From assembly GCA_009845425.1 (NCBI GenBank), contig VXZQ01000001.1:524785-588784 (forward strand): 64,000 bases of DNA, given 5' to 3'. This document shows, piece by piece, positions 56,262 through 63,857 of this stretch (its first letter is position 1; every line of letters starts with the position of its first letter). The notes below the pieces were generated by a model, which was not told the origin of the DNA, searched no databases, and saw nothing but the letters and a program-made list of their open reading frames with translations. A program made the position numbers and the translations under genes. Source of the DNA: Holophagales bacterium. Its GTDB lineage: Bacteria; Acidobacteriota; Thermoanaerobaculia; Multivoradales; Multivoraceae.

Positions 56262-57004
56262 GCGACCTTGTGAAGGCGGACGGGGCGCTTCCGGCGCCGC
56301 AGGCGGCGCTGGACGCGGCGGCCGAGATCCGCACGCTGTGGGCCGCGGGCCAGGCGCTGGTGCGGCTCGGGCAGGAGATCGAGGCGAAGGTGATGGAGGG
56401 CCTGTGGACGATCCGCCGCGAGGTGGGCGACGAGGGCTTCGACGACTTCGTCGGGCGGCACACGCCGGTGGAGGCCGAGCAGGCGCGCCGGATGGTCGAC
56501 GGCTGGGAGGTGGCCCGCAAGAACCGCGCGCTGCGCGAGCTGGCCCAGAGCCGGCCGACCGACGCCCTGCACCTGCTGGGCGAGGCGGTCGACGCGGGCG
56601 TGGATCTGTCCGACGCGACGGACCAGCAGGTGGCCGACATCATGGTGAAGCCGCCGCGGCGGCGGCACGGTGCGATCCGCGCGCTGATCGAGAGCGCGGA
56701 GACCGGCGAGACGCCGGCGACGCGCGAGAAGATCAGGGCGCTCGAGGAGGAGCGCGACGAGGCGCTCGAGCAGCTCAACTTCGAGCGCGTGACCCGCGGC
56801 CACCCGTCGTCGCGGGCGACGGAGCTGATCCGGTCGCTCGAGGAACTGGAGCGCCGGGCCGGCGACCTGGCGATGGACGCGGTGCTCTCGCTGCAGGGAG
56901 CGCCCGAGACGACGCGCGAGCGGGCGACGGCGCTGGCCGGTGCGCTGGCCGACTCGGCCGAGCGCATCGGCTCGCTGGCCTTCGGAGAAGGAGACGGTCA
57001 ATGA
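56258..57004 (+). CDS. helical early protein, unknown
   Basis: 248 residues from TTG 56258, 2 bases before the previous stop, with ACAGGAGGC upstream. Fully helical: IRTLWAAGQALVRLGQEIEA, DEGFDDFVGRHTPVEAEQAR, ATREKIRALEEERDEALEQL. The first half resembles DUF3102/ParB-like helical bundles in style only. Its stop overlaps an ATG at 57001 that leads into a poly-C tract. Confidence 0.6.
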   Translation: MSDLVKADGALPAPQAALDAAAEIRTLWAAGQALVRLGQEIEAKVMEGLWTIRREVGDEGFDDFVGRHTPVEAEQARRMVDGWEVARKNRALRELAQSRPTDALHLLGEAVDAGVDLSDATDQQVADIMVKPPRRRHGAIRALIESAETGETPATREKIRALEEERDEALEQLNFERVTRGHPSSRATELIRSLEELERRAGDLAMDAVLSLQGAPETTRERATALAGALADSAERIGSLAFGEGDGQ

Positions 57005-57009
57005 GTTCA

Positions 57010-57019
57010 CCCCCCCCCC
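57010..57019 (+). repeat. poly-C tract (10 C) behind a start codon
   Basis: ATG 57001 overlaps the previous stop as ATGA but reads MSSPPPR and stops. With eleven C the same ATG would be in frame with the downstream protein (MSSPPPPMMTF). Confidence 0.75.
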
Positions 57020-57020
57020 G

Positions 57021-57437
57021 ATGATGACGTTCCAGGACCTCGTGGAAGCCGAACAGCACCTCCGGTCTGAGGCGGAGCGGATGCGCCGGCAGCTCGACCA
57101 GGCCGAAGAGCTCCTGCTCGACGTGCGCGTGAACCTCGAGCTGCTGGGCGTGACCCAGCCGGAGGACGATCCGCAGCCGGAGGCCGAGCCGGCCCTGAGC
57201 GACCTGATCCTGGACGAGCAGCACCGGCAGGCGAAGAAGCGCAAGCGCCGCCGCACCCGAGCCGAGATCGCCCAGATCAAGCAGGCGGTGCTGTTCGAGA
57301 TCGAGCACGGCGCCGACGCCAAGAGCGCCGCCCGGACCTGCGACATCGCGTACTCGATGGTCCACAAGTGGAAGAAGACCGACCCGGAGTTCAAGGCCGG
57401 GTACGAAAGGGCCTGCAAGGCCAGGAGCGCCGCCTGA
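57021..57437 (+). CDS. small HTH-like protein before transposase
   Basis: 138 residues from ATG 57021, though the poly-C tract suggests the ancestral start was ATG 57001. Coiled coil (LVEAEQHLRSEAERMRRQLD, LLLDVRVNLELL), an acidic linker, then a basic helix (RQAKKRKRRRTRAEIAQIKQ) and a homeodomain-like end (ADAKSAARTCDIAYSMVHKW, DPEFKAGYERA). Probably DNA-binding and linked to transposition. Confidence 0.6.
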   Translation: MMTFQDLVEAEQHLRSEAERMRRQLDQAEELLLDVRVNLELLGVTQPEDDPQPEAEPALSDLILDEQHRQAKKRKRRRTRAEIAQIKQAVLFEIEHGADAKSAARTCDIAYSMVHKWKKTDPEFKAGYERACKARSAA

Positions 57438-57441
57438 GACG

Positions 57442-59040
57442 ATGCTCTCCGACGACGCCGTCCGCCTGATCCGGGAGACCCTCGCCGCCGCGCCTCGCGG
57501 CGAGCGCTCGCGGGTCGTCGAGGACCTGGCGCGGCGTTTCGGGTGCTCGCCGGCGACGGTCTACCGGCAGGCCCGGCTCAACGGTCCGCGGCGCCGCCGG
57601 GAGCCGCAGCGGCCGGAGTACCGGGAGTGGACGCGGGTGGCGGTGGCCATCGCGCACCGATCCCCGAAGCCGGTGCCGCTCGATCTGGCGATCGAGGCGG
57701 CGATCGGGAGCGGCGCGCTGCCGCCCGAGGCCGCGATGATGCCGGTCGGCACGGCTCACCGGATCGCCCGCGAGGAGCTGGGCTTCCGGCGTCGGAAGAT
57801 GCACCGGCGCATGGGCGCCGAGTGGCCCATGCAGGCGGTCCAGGTCGACGCCTCGACGTCGGAGCGCCTGTACCCCGTGGAGCGCCGCGGCGACGACTGG
57901 CTGCTCCGGGTGTACGACCGCCCGTGGAAGGCGTCGGGCTACAAGAACAAGCCGCTCGGCCCGGAGCGCCAGCGCGTCCTCAACTACGCGCTGTGGGACA
58001 TGTGCACGGGCCTGGTCGTGTCGCGCTACGTCGTCGCCCTGGGCGAGACGGCCGTCGACGCGATGGACGTCTTGTGCTGGGCGTTCGCCGGCGGCAGGCC
58101 GCCGATGGAGGGCGTGCCGGAGAACCTCTGGTCCGACCTCGGTCCGCTGGCCAAGTCGTCGGCGTCGGTCGACCTGCTGGGCCGGATCGGAATCGCGGTG
58201 GTGACCGGGAAGCCGTACCAGTCGTCGCGGATGGGCGGCGTGGAGCGGTCGCACCGGACGCGCTGGAGCCGCTTCGAGCGGGCGCTTCACCTGCGCGAGG
58301 AGAAGCACATCCTGCTGTCCGAGCTGAACGACCGCCTCGGCGAGTACGAGCGCCGCGAGAACGACAGCCGCCCCAGCCGGACGCTGGTGGCCAACCGCGT
58401 CGCGAGCCGGTCGGACGCCTTCCGGGCGCTGCTGCGCGGCCGGCCGGAGCCGATCAGGGCGCTGCCCGAGAACCCGATGGAGACGATGGCCCACGAGGTC
58501 CGGCGCAACGTCGACGTCGCCGGCATCGTCAAGTGGCTCGGCGAGCAGTGGGAGGTCGAGGCCGGCGCCGCCGCGGAGTTCGCGGGCCAGCGGGTGATCG
58601 CCCGCCGGCCGTCGACGGACGACGACCCGGACTCGATCGTGCTCGAGGCCGACGACGGCACGCGGGCGGCCGCGCACCGGTGGCAGCCTCCGCGCTACGG
58701 CGAGGTCCGCGGCCAGAAGCCGACTCCCCTCGAGGCGCTGGTGGCGGCTGACGAGGGGAAAGGAGGAGCCGACGTCTTCCGGCCGCGGACGGCCCACTCT
58801 AGCAACGTGGTCGCCATGAAGGCGCCGGTGGCTCCGGCGGAGCCGCTCGAGAACCCGATGGCCGTCGACGCCTACGCCGATCTGGACAGCGCGATGCGCG
58901 CGCTGACAGCACTGTGCCCGCCGCTTTCGCCCGGTCAGCGGGCGAAGGTGGCGGCCTACCTCGAGCGCGAGGGTCTGTCCCGTCGCGCCGTTCAGGAACT
59001 TGCCGGCCGGCTGACCCGGGCGGTTGGAGGAACCGGATGA
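57442..59040 (+). CDS. A: Mu A-type DDE transposase
   Basis: 532 residues from ATG 57442. N-terminal HTH (DLARRFGCSPATVYRQARLN), a basic linker, then the DDE/RNase H core: D136 in QAVQVDASTS, D232 in LWSDLGP and E268 in MGGVERSHRT, spaced 96 and 36 residues. C-terminal Mu A-like beta barrel (FAGQRVIARRPSTDDD, IVLEADDGTRAAAHRW) and tail region. It catalyses replicative transposition. The B ATPase follows after one small gene. Length is a little shorter than Mu A (663). Confidence 0.9.
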   Translation: MLSDDAVRLIRETLAAAPRGERSRVVEDLARRFGCSPATVYRQARLNGPRRRREPQRPEYREWTRVAVAIAHRSPKPVPLDLAIEAAIGSGALPPEAAMMPVGTAHRIAREELGFRRRKMHRRMGAEWPMQAVQVDASTSERLYPVERRGDDWLLRVYDRPWKASGYKNKPLGPERQRVLNYALWDMCTGLVVSRYVVALGETAVDAMDVLCWAFAGGRPPMEGVPENLWSDLGPLAKSSASVDLLGRIGIAVVTGKPYQSSRMGGVERSHRTRWSRFERALHLREEKHILLSELNDRLGEYERRENDSRPSRTLVANRVASRSDAFRALLRGRPEPIRALPENPMETMAHEVRRNVDVAGIVKWLGEQWEVEAGAAAEFAGQRVIARRPSTDDDPDSIVLEADDGTRAAAHRWQPPRYGEVRGQKPTPLEALVAADEGKGGADVFRPRTAHSSNVVAMKAPVAPAEPLENPMAVDAYADLDSAMRALTALCPPLSPGQRAKVAAYLEREGLSRRAVQELAGRLTRAVGGTG

Positions 59041-59210
59041 GCATCAAGACACAGACCGAGAGAGGTGAAGTCGCCCTCTCGCTCGAGGAGCTCTACGCGA
59101 TCATGCGCGCCGAGGGCAAGGTGGCCGACGAGGAGGAGTTCCTGGAACTCGTCGAGTCGGCCGTCGCCTACGGCCTGGTGGAGGTGCAGCAGGCGGAGGA
59201 CCAGTCGTGA
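59037..59210 (+). CDS. 57-residue protein between A and B
   Basis: ATG 59037 (ATGA). Acidic helical sequence LEELYAIMRAEGKVADEEEF, LELVESAVAYGLVEVQQAED. The two flanking overlaps show that it is translated with A and B. Function unknown, perhaps an A/B regulatory subunit. Confidence 0.6.
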   Translation: MSIKTQTERGEVALSLEELYAIMRAEGKVADEEEFLELVESAVAYGLVEVQQAEDQS

Positions 59211-60067
59211 AAGTCCTCATGCGGAAGCGGGTCGGCCTGCCGGCCGATCCCTGGTCCCGTCTCCACCTCGAGACGGCGGACGACCGCCGGGTCGCCGGCA
59301 CGGTCGCGGCCGCGGTCGAGGCCCGCCTGATGGTGTCGATCATCGGCCCGCGCGGCGCCGGCAAGACGCACTCGACGCGGAAGGCGCTCCGCGCCGCCGG
59401 CGCCCGGATCGTGGAGCCGCTGCGGCTCACCCGCGAGCGACTTCACATGGGCGACATCGAGTGGGCGATCGTCAGGGCGCTGGCGGCCGACGAGCGGCCT
59501 CGCCGGTCCGGCGAGGCGCGCAGCCACCAGGTCCGCCGCGTGCTCGGCCGCGCCCAGCAGAACGCCCCGATCGTGCTGCTGATCGACGACGCCCACACGC
59601 TGCACCACCAGACGCTGCGGGCGCTGAAGCGGCTGCGCGAGCTGGACTGGCTCGGCGTGTCGCCGCTGCTCGGGATCGTCCTGCTGGGCCAGGCCGACAA
59701 GGTCGGCGCGATCCCGGAGGTGGGCCTGCGGTCCGATCGCGTCCGTCTGGCCGGTCTGACGGTCGACGAGGCGGCCGACGCGCTCGGGGTGGTGCTTGGT
59801 GCCTCCCGCACGGAAGAACGCGCTGTCGCGGCCCTGTCGGCCTCGGAGCGGGCCAGAAACTGGCTCGACCTGATCGCCCTGGTCGACGACTGCCTGGCCG
59901 AGGCCTCGGCGCGCGGCGAGGACTGGATCAAGTTCGAGTGCGCACACGCGGTGCTCCACCCCGGCAGCCAGCCCGCGCCGGACTTCGAGACGAAGCCCGC
60001 GGACGGGGCGATCGACGGCGTGCTGGACGACTTGGACGAAGCGCCGGGCCTTCGGCGCGCGGTGTGA
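59207..60067 (+). CDS. B: Mu B-type AAA ATPase (target-DNA activator)
   Basis: 286 residues from GTG 59207 (GTGA). Walker A G47PRGAGKT54, Walker B VLLIDDAH (D127/D128), sensor-like LLGQADKVGAI. The TniB/MuB/ExeA AAA family delivers target DNA to the transposase and gives immunity. The N-terminal HTH of Mu B appears reduced to about 40 residues. Acidic C-terminus. Confidence 0.88.
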   Translation: MKVLMRKRVGLPADPWSRLHLETADDRRVAGTVAAAVEARLMVSIIGPRGAGKTHSTRKALRAAGARIVEPLRLTRERLHMGDIEWAIVRALAADERPRRSGEARSHQVRRVLGRAQQNAPIVLLIDDAHTLHHQTLRALKRLRELDWLGVSPLLGIVLLGQADKVGAIPEVGLRSDRVRLAGLTVDEAADALGVVLGASRTEERAVAALSASERARNWLDLIALVDDCLAEASARGEDWIKFECAHAVLHPGSQPAPDFETKPADGAIDGVLDDLDEAPGLRRAV

Positions 60068-60083
60068 AGGATCGGGGTAAGCG

Positions 60084-60374
60084 GTGAGTGCTCCTCAGAG
60101 GTCGGTCCTCATTCCTACCGACCAACCGCCGCAGCCGGCGGCTGCTGTCCGGCATGGCAGCGGCGCTCCGGCGCCCGGCGGGCTTCAGGTTCCCGGCCGC
60201 GAACCACGGCGGCCTCTGATCGTCGCGCCTGACGGTGCGTGTGGGAACCGCCCGCCGGGCAGTCTTATCCCGGACCTCCGCCGCGAGAGCCGCGAGCTCG
60301 CGCGGTGGATGCGGCTGCTCGACTGGAGCCCGAAGATCTCCGTCGTGTCGTTCGGGAGGCTGGACGGTGGCTGA
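60084..60374 (+). CDS. hypothetical early protein
   Basis: 96 residues from GTG 60084. Pro/Gly-rich first half (PTDQPPQPAAAVRHGSGAPA), then a helix (LRRESRELARWMRLLDWSPK) and a short strand. It overlaps gp16 by 8 bp. The low-complexity start makes the exact gene boundary uncertain. Confidence 0.45.
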   Translation: MSAPQRSVLIPTDQPPQPAAAVRHGSGAPAPGGLQVPGREPRRPLIVAPDGACGNRPPGSLIPDLRRESRELARWMRLLDWSPKISVVSFGRLDGG

Positions 60375-60816
60375 GGCCGCCCGCCAGCGGCCGCGGCCGA
60401 TCACGAAGGCCCAGATCCGCGCGATCCACACGCTGAAGGGACAGCGCGGCCTGGACGACGACGCCTACCGCGACCTGCTCGAGGGCGAGACGGGTCACCG
60501 CTCCTCGGTCCACCTGAACGTCCGCGAGGCGAACCGGGTCCTGCGCGCCCTGGGCATCGACCGTAAGCCCGGCAAGCGGGCCACGCCCGGACCGAAGAAG
60601 AAGCCGGAGCCGCTGCCGCCCGGCGTTGTGCGCATGGCGACGGCCGATCAACTGCGGCTGATTGCCGAGCTGCGGTCCGAGATCGAGTGGCGGCACGAGG
60701 ACGGCTACGAGCGCTGGCTCAGGAAGAACCTCGGCTTCGACCGGGTGACGGCGAGTCACCACGCGGTGCGGGTGATCAACGGGCTGCTGGCGATGCGTCG
60801 GAGGCAGGACGGGTGA
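60367..60816 (+). CDS. Mu gp16-like protein (DUF1018)
   Basis: 149 residues from GTG 60367 with GGGAGG upstream. ITKAQIRAIHTLKGQRGLDDDAYRDLLE is the family signature, then a basic linker, then LRLIAELRSEIEWRHEDGYE, WLRKNLGFDRVTASHHAVRV, INGLLAMRRRQ. A conserved gene of Mu-like phages (gp16), probably DNA-binding; precise role unknown. Confidence 0.85.
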   Translation: MAEAARQRPRPITKAQIRAIHTLKGQRGLDDDAYRDLLEGETGHRSSVHLNVREANRVLRALGIDRKPGKRATPGPKKKPEPLPPGVVRMATADQLRLIAELRSEIEWRHEDGYERWLRKNLGFDRVTASHHAVRVINGLLAMRRRQDG

Positions 60817-61022
60817 CGGACTCGCTGCTGGAGAAGCCGCGGACGGCCCACGAGTTGAGCACCGCGATGAAGAAGCCGGGCATCCGCGATCTCGAGGAGC
60901 GGATCGCTGTGCTCGATCGGTTCTGCGAGGAGCACCCTAACGACCATCTGCGTCGCCGCAAGGCCCGCCAGATTCAGGCAACCCACCGGGCTCGCCTGGA
61001 AGCCATGTGCCAGGAGCAGTGA
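60813..61022 (+). CDS. small basic helical protein
   Basis: 69 residues from GTG 60813 (GTGA). RTAHELSTAMKKPGIRDLEE, RIAVLDRFCEEHPNDHLRRR, KARQIQATHRARLEAMCQ. Helical, with no motif recognised. Confidence 0.55.
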   Translation: MTDSLLEKPRTAHELSTAMKKPGIRDLEERIAVLDRFCEEHPNDHLRRRKARQIQATHRARLEAMCQEQ

Positions 61023-61243
61023 TGACGGCGCGGTTCATAGTCTGCTGCCGAGGGCACGCCGACGGCGGTCCCGCTCCGTACGAGCTCGCGCTCACCGCCT
61101 ACGTCGCCGGAGCCCTGGCGCAACACGCCGAGTTCTACGGCGACCGTGACGAGGCCGACCGTCTGTGGTCGCTCGGCAACCTGGCCGGCTCCATGTGCGC
61201 GGCCAAGAGCGGCGTCGAACGCTGGATGCTGGAGCTTCCGTGA
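61022..61243 (+). CDS. small early protein
   Basis: 73 residues from ATG 61022, sharing a base with the previous stop (TGATG). RFIVCCRGHADGGPAPYELA, LAQHAEFYGDRDEADRLWSL, SGVERWMLELP. No family recognised; well embedded in the coupled operon. Confidence 0.55.
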   Translation: MTARFIVCCRGHADGGPAPYELALTAYVAGALAQHAEFYGDRDEADRLWSLGNLAGSMCAAKSGVERWMLELP

Positions 61244-61713
61244 GGGCGCTGTCAGTCCGCCAGCCCTGGGCGTGGGCGATCGTCAACGGTCACAAGCGGA
61301 TCGAGAACCGGACGTGGGCGCCGCGGTACAGGGGCACCCTGCTGATTCACGCGAGCAAGTCGAAGGCCGACCTTTCCTGGATGCGTCTGGTGGGCCGGTA
61401 CACCCGCACGCTCGTGCGCGACTTCGAGGCCCACCTGGCTTACGGCGCGATCGTCGGCGTCGTGCGGCTGAAGGAGATCCTGCCGCCCGAGGTCGAGACG
61501 CCCCAGCCGGAGTGGTCGCTGCCTGGCTACCAGCACTGGGTCTTCGAGGACGCCGTGGCGCTGCGCGAGCCGTTCCCGTGCCTCGGCCGGCTCCAGCTCT
61601 GGCGGCCGGGGGAGTTCGCGGCGGACTGGTGCGCCACCGACCTGGCGCTGTGGAGCGAGCGGGGCCTCGAGCCGTTTCCGGACCTGCAGCCGTTTCTCGG
61701 AGGACAAGCGTGA
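61240..61713 (+). CDS. ASCH/PUA-like domain protein
   Basis: 157 residues from GTG 61240 (GTGA). LSVRQPWAWAIVNGHKRIENRTWAPRYRGTLLIHASK is the ASCH pattern (QPWA...I..G.K..E.R....RG...IHAS), and VVRLKEILP closes the barrel. ASCH domains bind RNA or modified nucleotides. Such genes are frequent in phages. Confidence 0.85.
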   Translation: MRALSVRQPWAWAIVNGHKRIENRTWAPRYRGTLLIHASKSKADLSWMRLVGRYTRTLVRDFEAHLAYGAIVGVVRLKEILPPEVETPQPEWSLPGYQHWVFEDAVALREPFPCLGRLQLWRPGEFAADWCATDLALWSERGLEPFPDLQPFLGGQA

Positions 61714-62261
61714 ACGTCGCCACCTACGTCATGGCCGTCGAGGACCACGTCTGCGGGCGGATCGTCCGCGGCATGCTGCTCAGCCCGCGCTGCCGGGAGC
61801 TCGCGCGCTCCTGGCACGAAGCCGGCATCCCGCTTGAGTGCGTGCGCGAGGCGATCGACGAGGTGATGGAGCGCCGGCAGGATCGCCTCGCCGAGGGCGC
61901 TTACCGGGTTGGCAGCCTGGGCTACTTCCGGTCGCCGGTGGAGAAGGCATGGCGCGACCGCCAGCACCTTCAGGTCGGGGCGGCGCCGCGCCCGGCGCCG
62001 GCGCCGGCCGACGAGGAGATGGCCGAGGCGGTGCAGGAGTCGATCACCAGCCAGGAGTGGTCGCGCTGGTGCCGCGGCAACCCGGGCATCGGCGATCGGG
62101 TCTGGGAGGCTCTGACGCCGCGCCTGATGCGCTGGACGAAGCCGGCCGGGCTGAAGGACGGCCATCTGGTCGTCGCGTACAGGGACGGAGCGTCACGGGA
62201 GGAGCTGGCGGCCGATCTGGCCATGTTCGAGGGCATGGCCGAAGTGACGGTGCTGCGATGA
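61710..62261 (+). CDS. DnaD/replication-accessory-like protein, uncertain
   Basis: 183 residues from GTG 61710 (GTGA). N-terminal helices (YVMAVEDHVCGRIVRGMLLS, WHEAGIPLECVREAIDEVME, SLGYFRSPVEKAWRDRQH) and a C-terminal domain (RVWEALTPRLMRWTKPAGLK, VAYRDGASREELAADLAMFE). The second half resembles the C-terminal part of DnaA/DnaD-like or helicase-loader domains in spacing only. Confidence 0.5.
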   Translation: MNVATYVMAVEDHVCGRIVRGMLLSPRCRELARSWHEAGIPLECVREAIDEVMERRQDRLAEGAYRVGSLGYFRSPVEKAWRDRQHLQVGAAPRPAPAPADEEMAEAVQESITSQEWSRWCRGNPGIGDRVWEALTPRLMRWTKPAGLKDGHLVVAYRDGASREELAADLAMFEGMAEVTVLR

Positions 62262-62590
62262 CGCCGGTGTCCCGGATGCTCGCCGCGATCTGGCGGGCCG
62301 TGAACGACACCGCCTGGGCCGTGGCGATGGACGACCCCTACGAGCGGGCGCTCCTGATCGCGACGGAGCTCACGGAGGCGATGGGCGGCGATCCGATGCC
62401 GACCGCGGAGGCGCTGCGGCGCGAGGTCGACCGTGCGAAGCGCGACCAGCTGATCCGGCGGCAGTTCCAGGACGGCCTCTCCTACGACCAGCTGGCGAAG
62501 CGTCACGGGCTGAGCACGCGGCAGGTGCGGCGGATCGTCAAGGCCGGCGATGACGCGGACATCGCCACTCGGGTCCGTGACCGGGACTGA
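62258..62590 (+). CDS. Mor-like middle-operon activator
   Basis: 110 residues from ATG 62258 (ATGA). N-terminal dimerisation region (YERALLIATELTEAMGGDPM, ALRREVDRAKRDQLI), then the helix-turn-helix FQDGLSYDQLAKRHGLSTRQVRRIV. Size and layout fit Mor/C activators of Mu-like phages, which turn on middle or late genes. It lies at the junction between early and lysis/packaging genes, as Mor does in Mu. Confidence 0.75.
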   Translation: MTPVSRMLAAIWRAVNDTAWAVAMDDPYERALLIATELTEAMGGDPMPTAEALRREVDRAKRDQLIRRQFQDGLSYDQLAKRHGLSTRQVRRIVKAGDDADIATRVRDRD

Positions 62591-62602
62591 GAATCGGCAG
62601 CC

Positions 62603-63208
62603 ATGAAGGATCGCCTCAGTGCGCACTTCACGCTGGCGGAGATGCTGGAGTCGCCCCGGGGCCGCGGCTTCCCGGAGATCTGGAAGCAGCAGTGCAACCC
62701 GCCGGAGACGGTGACGACGCACCTCGGGATTCTGTGCCACCAGGTGCTCGAGCCCCTGCGCGAGCGTCTCGGCTGGCCGATCGTGGTCAACAGCGGCTAC
62801 CGCTGCGGAGCCCTGAACGAGTTGGTCGGCGGCAGCGCGACGTCGCAGCACGTGCGCGGCCAGGCGGCCGACATCCGGCTCAAGGCCGGCTTCCGGGCGT
62901 CCTCCGAGGGTGAGGCGGCGTGCGAGGCGATCGGCGAGGAGTGGACCGCCAGCGGCCTCGCCATGCCACGGCAGGCTCCGTCGCGCGACGGCTGGCTGTG
63001 GATGGCCGCGGCGCTGATGGCCAACGACCTCGGCGTGCATCAGCTCATTCACGAGTACGGCGTCCCGTTCGCGCCGCGCTGGGTGCACATCGCCTGGCGC
63101 GACGAGCCCCGCGGGCGCCTGACGGCGATCGGCCGCTGGACGGGCAGGAGCTACCGGCACTGGAACAGCCTCGCGCGGATGGCCGAGGCGATGAGGAGGG
63201 CGGCGTGA
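62603..63208 (+). CDS. M15-family peptidase endolysin
   Basis: 201 residues from ATG 62603. VVNSGYRCGALNELVGG, then SQH83VRGQAAD90IRL and WVH162IAWR supply the zinc ligands of the VanY/M15 L-alanyl-D-glutamate or D-Ala-D-Ala peptidase family. An 18-residue N-terminal segment (HFTLAEMLESPRGRGF) is typical of Mu-like endolysins in this position. It cuts cell-wall peptides at lysis. No separate holin is recognised; the next gene has one membrane segment. Confidence 0.88.
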   Translation: MKDRLSAHFTLAEMLESPRGRGFPEIWKQQCNPPETVTTHLGILCHQVLEPLRERLGWPIVVNSGYRCGALNELVGGSATSQHVRGQAADIRLKAGFRASSEGEAACEAIGEEWTASGLAMPRQAPSRDGWLWMAAALMANDLGVHQLIHEYGVPFAPRWVHIAWRDEPRGRLTAIGRWTGRSYRHWNSLARMAEAMRRAA

Positions 63209-63552
63209 CCCTGGACCTGATCCAGCTCGAGCTGCTTCTGGCCCTGGGCGCGAGCCTGATGGCTTCGGCGGGAATGGTGTGGACCTGGCTGACGCGCCGC
63301 GGCCAGCTCAACAAGAAGGACATCGACGAGATCGAGACGCGGGTGACGACGCTCGAGGCGAAGATGGAGGCCCTGCCGACGCACGATGACCTGACGGAGA
63401 TCCAGGGCCGGATCACCCGGGTCGGCGATCGGGTGAGCGGCGAGATCGGCGACGTCCGGGCCGAGGTGGGCGAGGTCAAGGGCGCGATCACGGCCGGCAA
63501 CCGCGTGCTCGACAACATCCTCCAGGCCCTGCTGAGCGAGCGGAAGCAGTGA
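63205..63552 (+). CDS. DUF2730-family phage membrane protein
   Basis: 115 residues from GTG 63205 (GTGA). One membrane span (LLLALGASLMASAGMVWTWL) then a long coiled coil (IDEIETRVTTLEAKMEALPT, VSGEIGDVRAEVGEVKGAIT). Matches DUF2730, found between endolysin and terminase in Mu-like phages; a spanin- or holin-accessory role is inferred. Confidence 0.8.
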   Translation: MTLDLIQLELLLALGASLMASAGMVWTWLTRRGQLNKKDIDEIETRVTTLEAKMEALPTHDDLTEIQGRITRVGDRVSGEIGDVRAEVGEVKGAITAGNRVLDNILQALLSERKQ

Positions 63553-63857
63553 CGCTCCGCGCCAACCTCCAGGCTCAGATGGAGCGGGACCTGCGGCTCG
63601 CGGTGCTGCAGGTCCTCGAGGCCGGCGGCAACGAAGCGAACAGCCGCATCCTGCGGAGCTCGCTGGAGATGCTCGGCCACCGGCCGACGTCGGACCAGCA
63701 GCGCTCGGCGCTGGCCTGGCTCGAGGAGCAGGGCCTGATCCGGTCGACGCAGCTCGCCGAGTCGGTGTACCGGCTCCAGTTGACGGAGCGCGGCCTGGAC
63801 GTCGCCGAGGGCCGTGCGAGCGTGCCGGGCGTGGCGAGGCCGGCTCCCGATGCCTGA
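63549..63857 (+). CDS. winged-helix phage protein (Mu gp26-like position)
   Basis: 102 residues from GTG 63549 (GTGA). DLRLAVLQVLEAGGNEANSRILRSSLEMLGHRPTSDQQRSALAWLEEQGLI is a winged helix, ending VYRLQLTERGLDVAEGRASV. This gene type precedes the terminase small subunit in many Mu-like phages. Confidence 0.8.
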   Translation: MTLRANLQAQMERDLRLAVLQVLEAGGNEANSRILRSSLEMLGHRPTSDQQRSALAWLEEQGLIRSTQLAESVYRLQLTERGLDVAEGRASVPGVARPAPDA

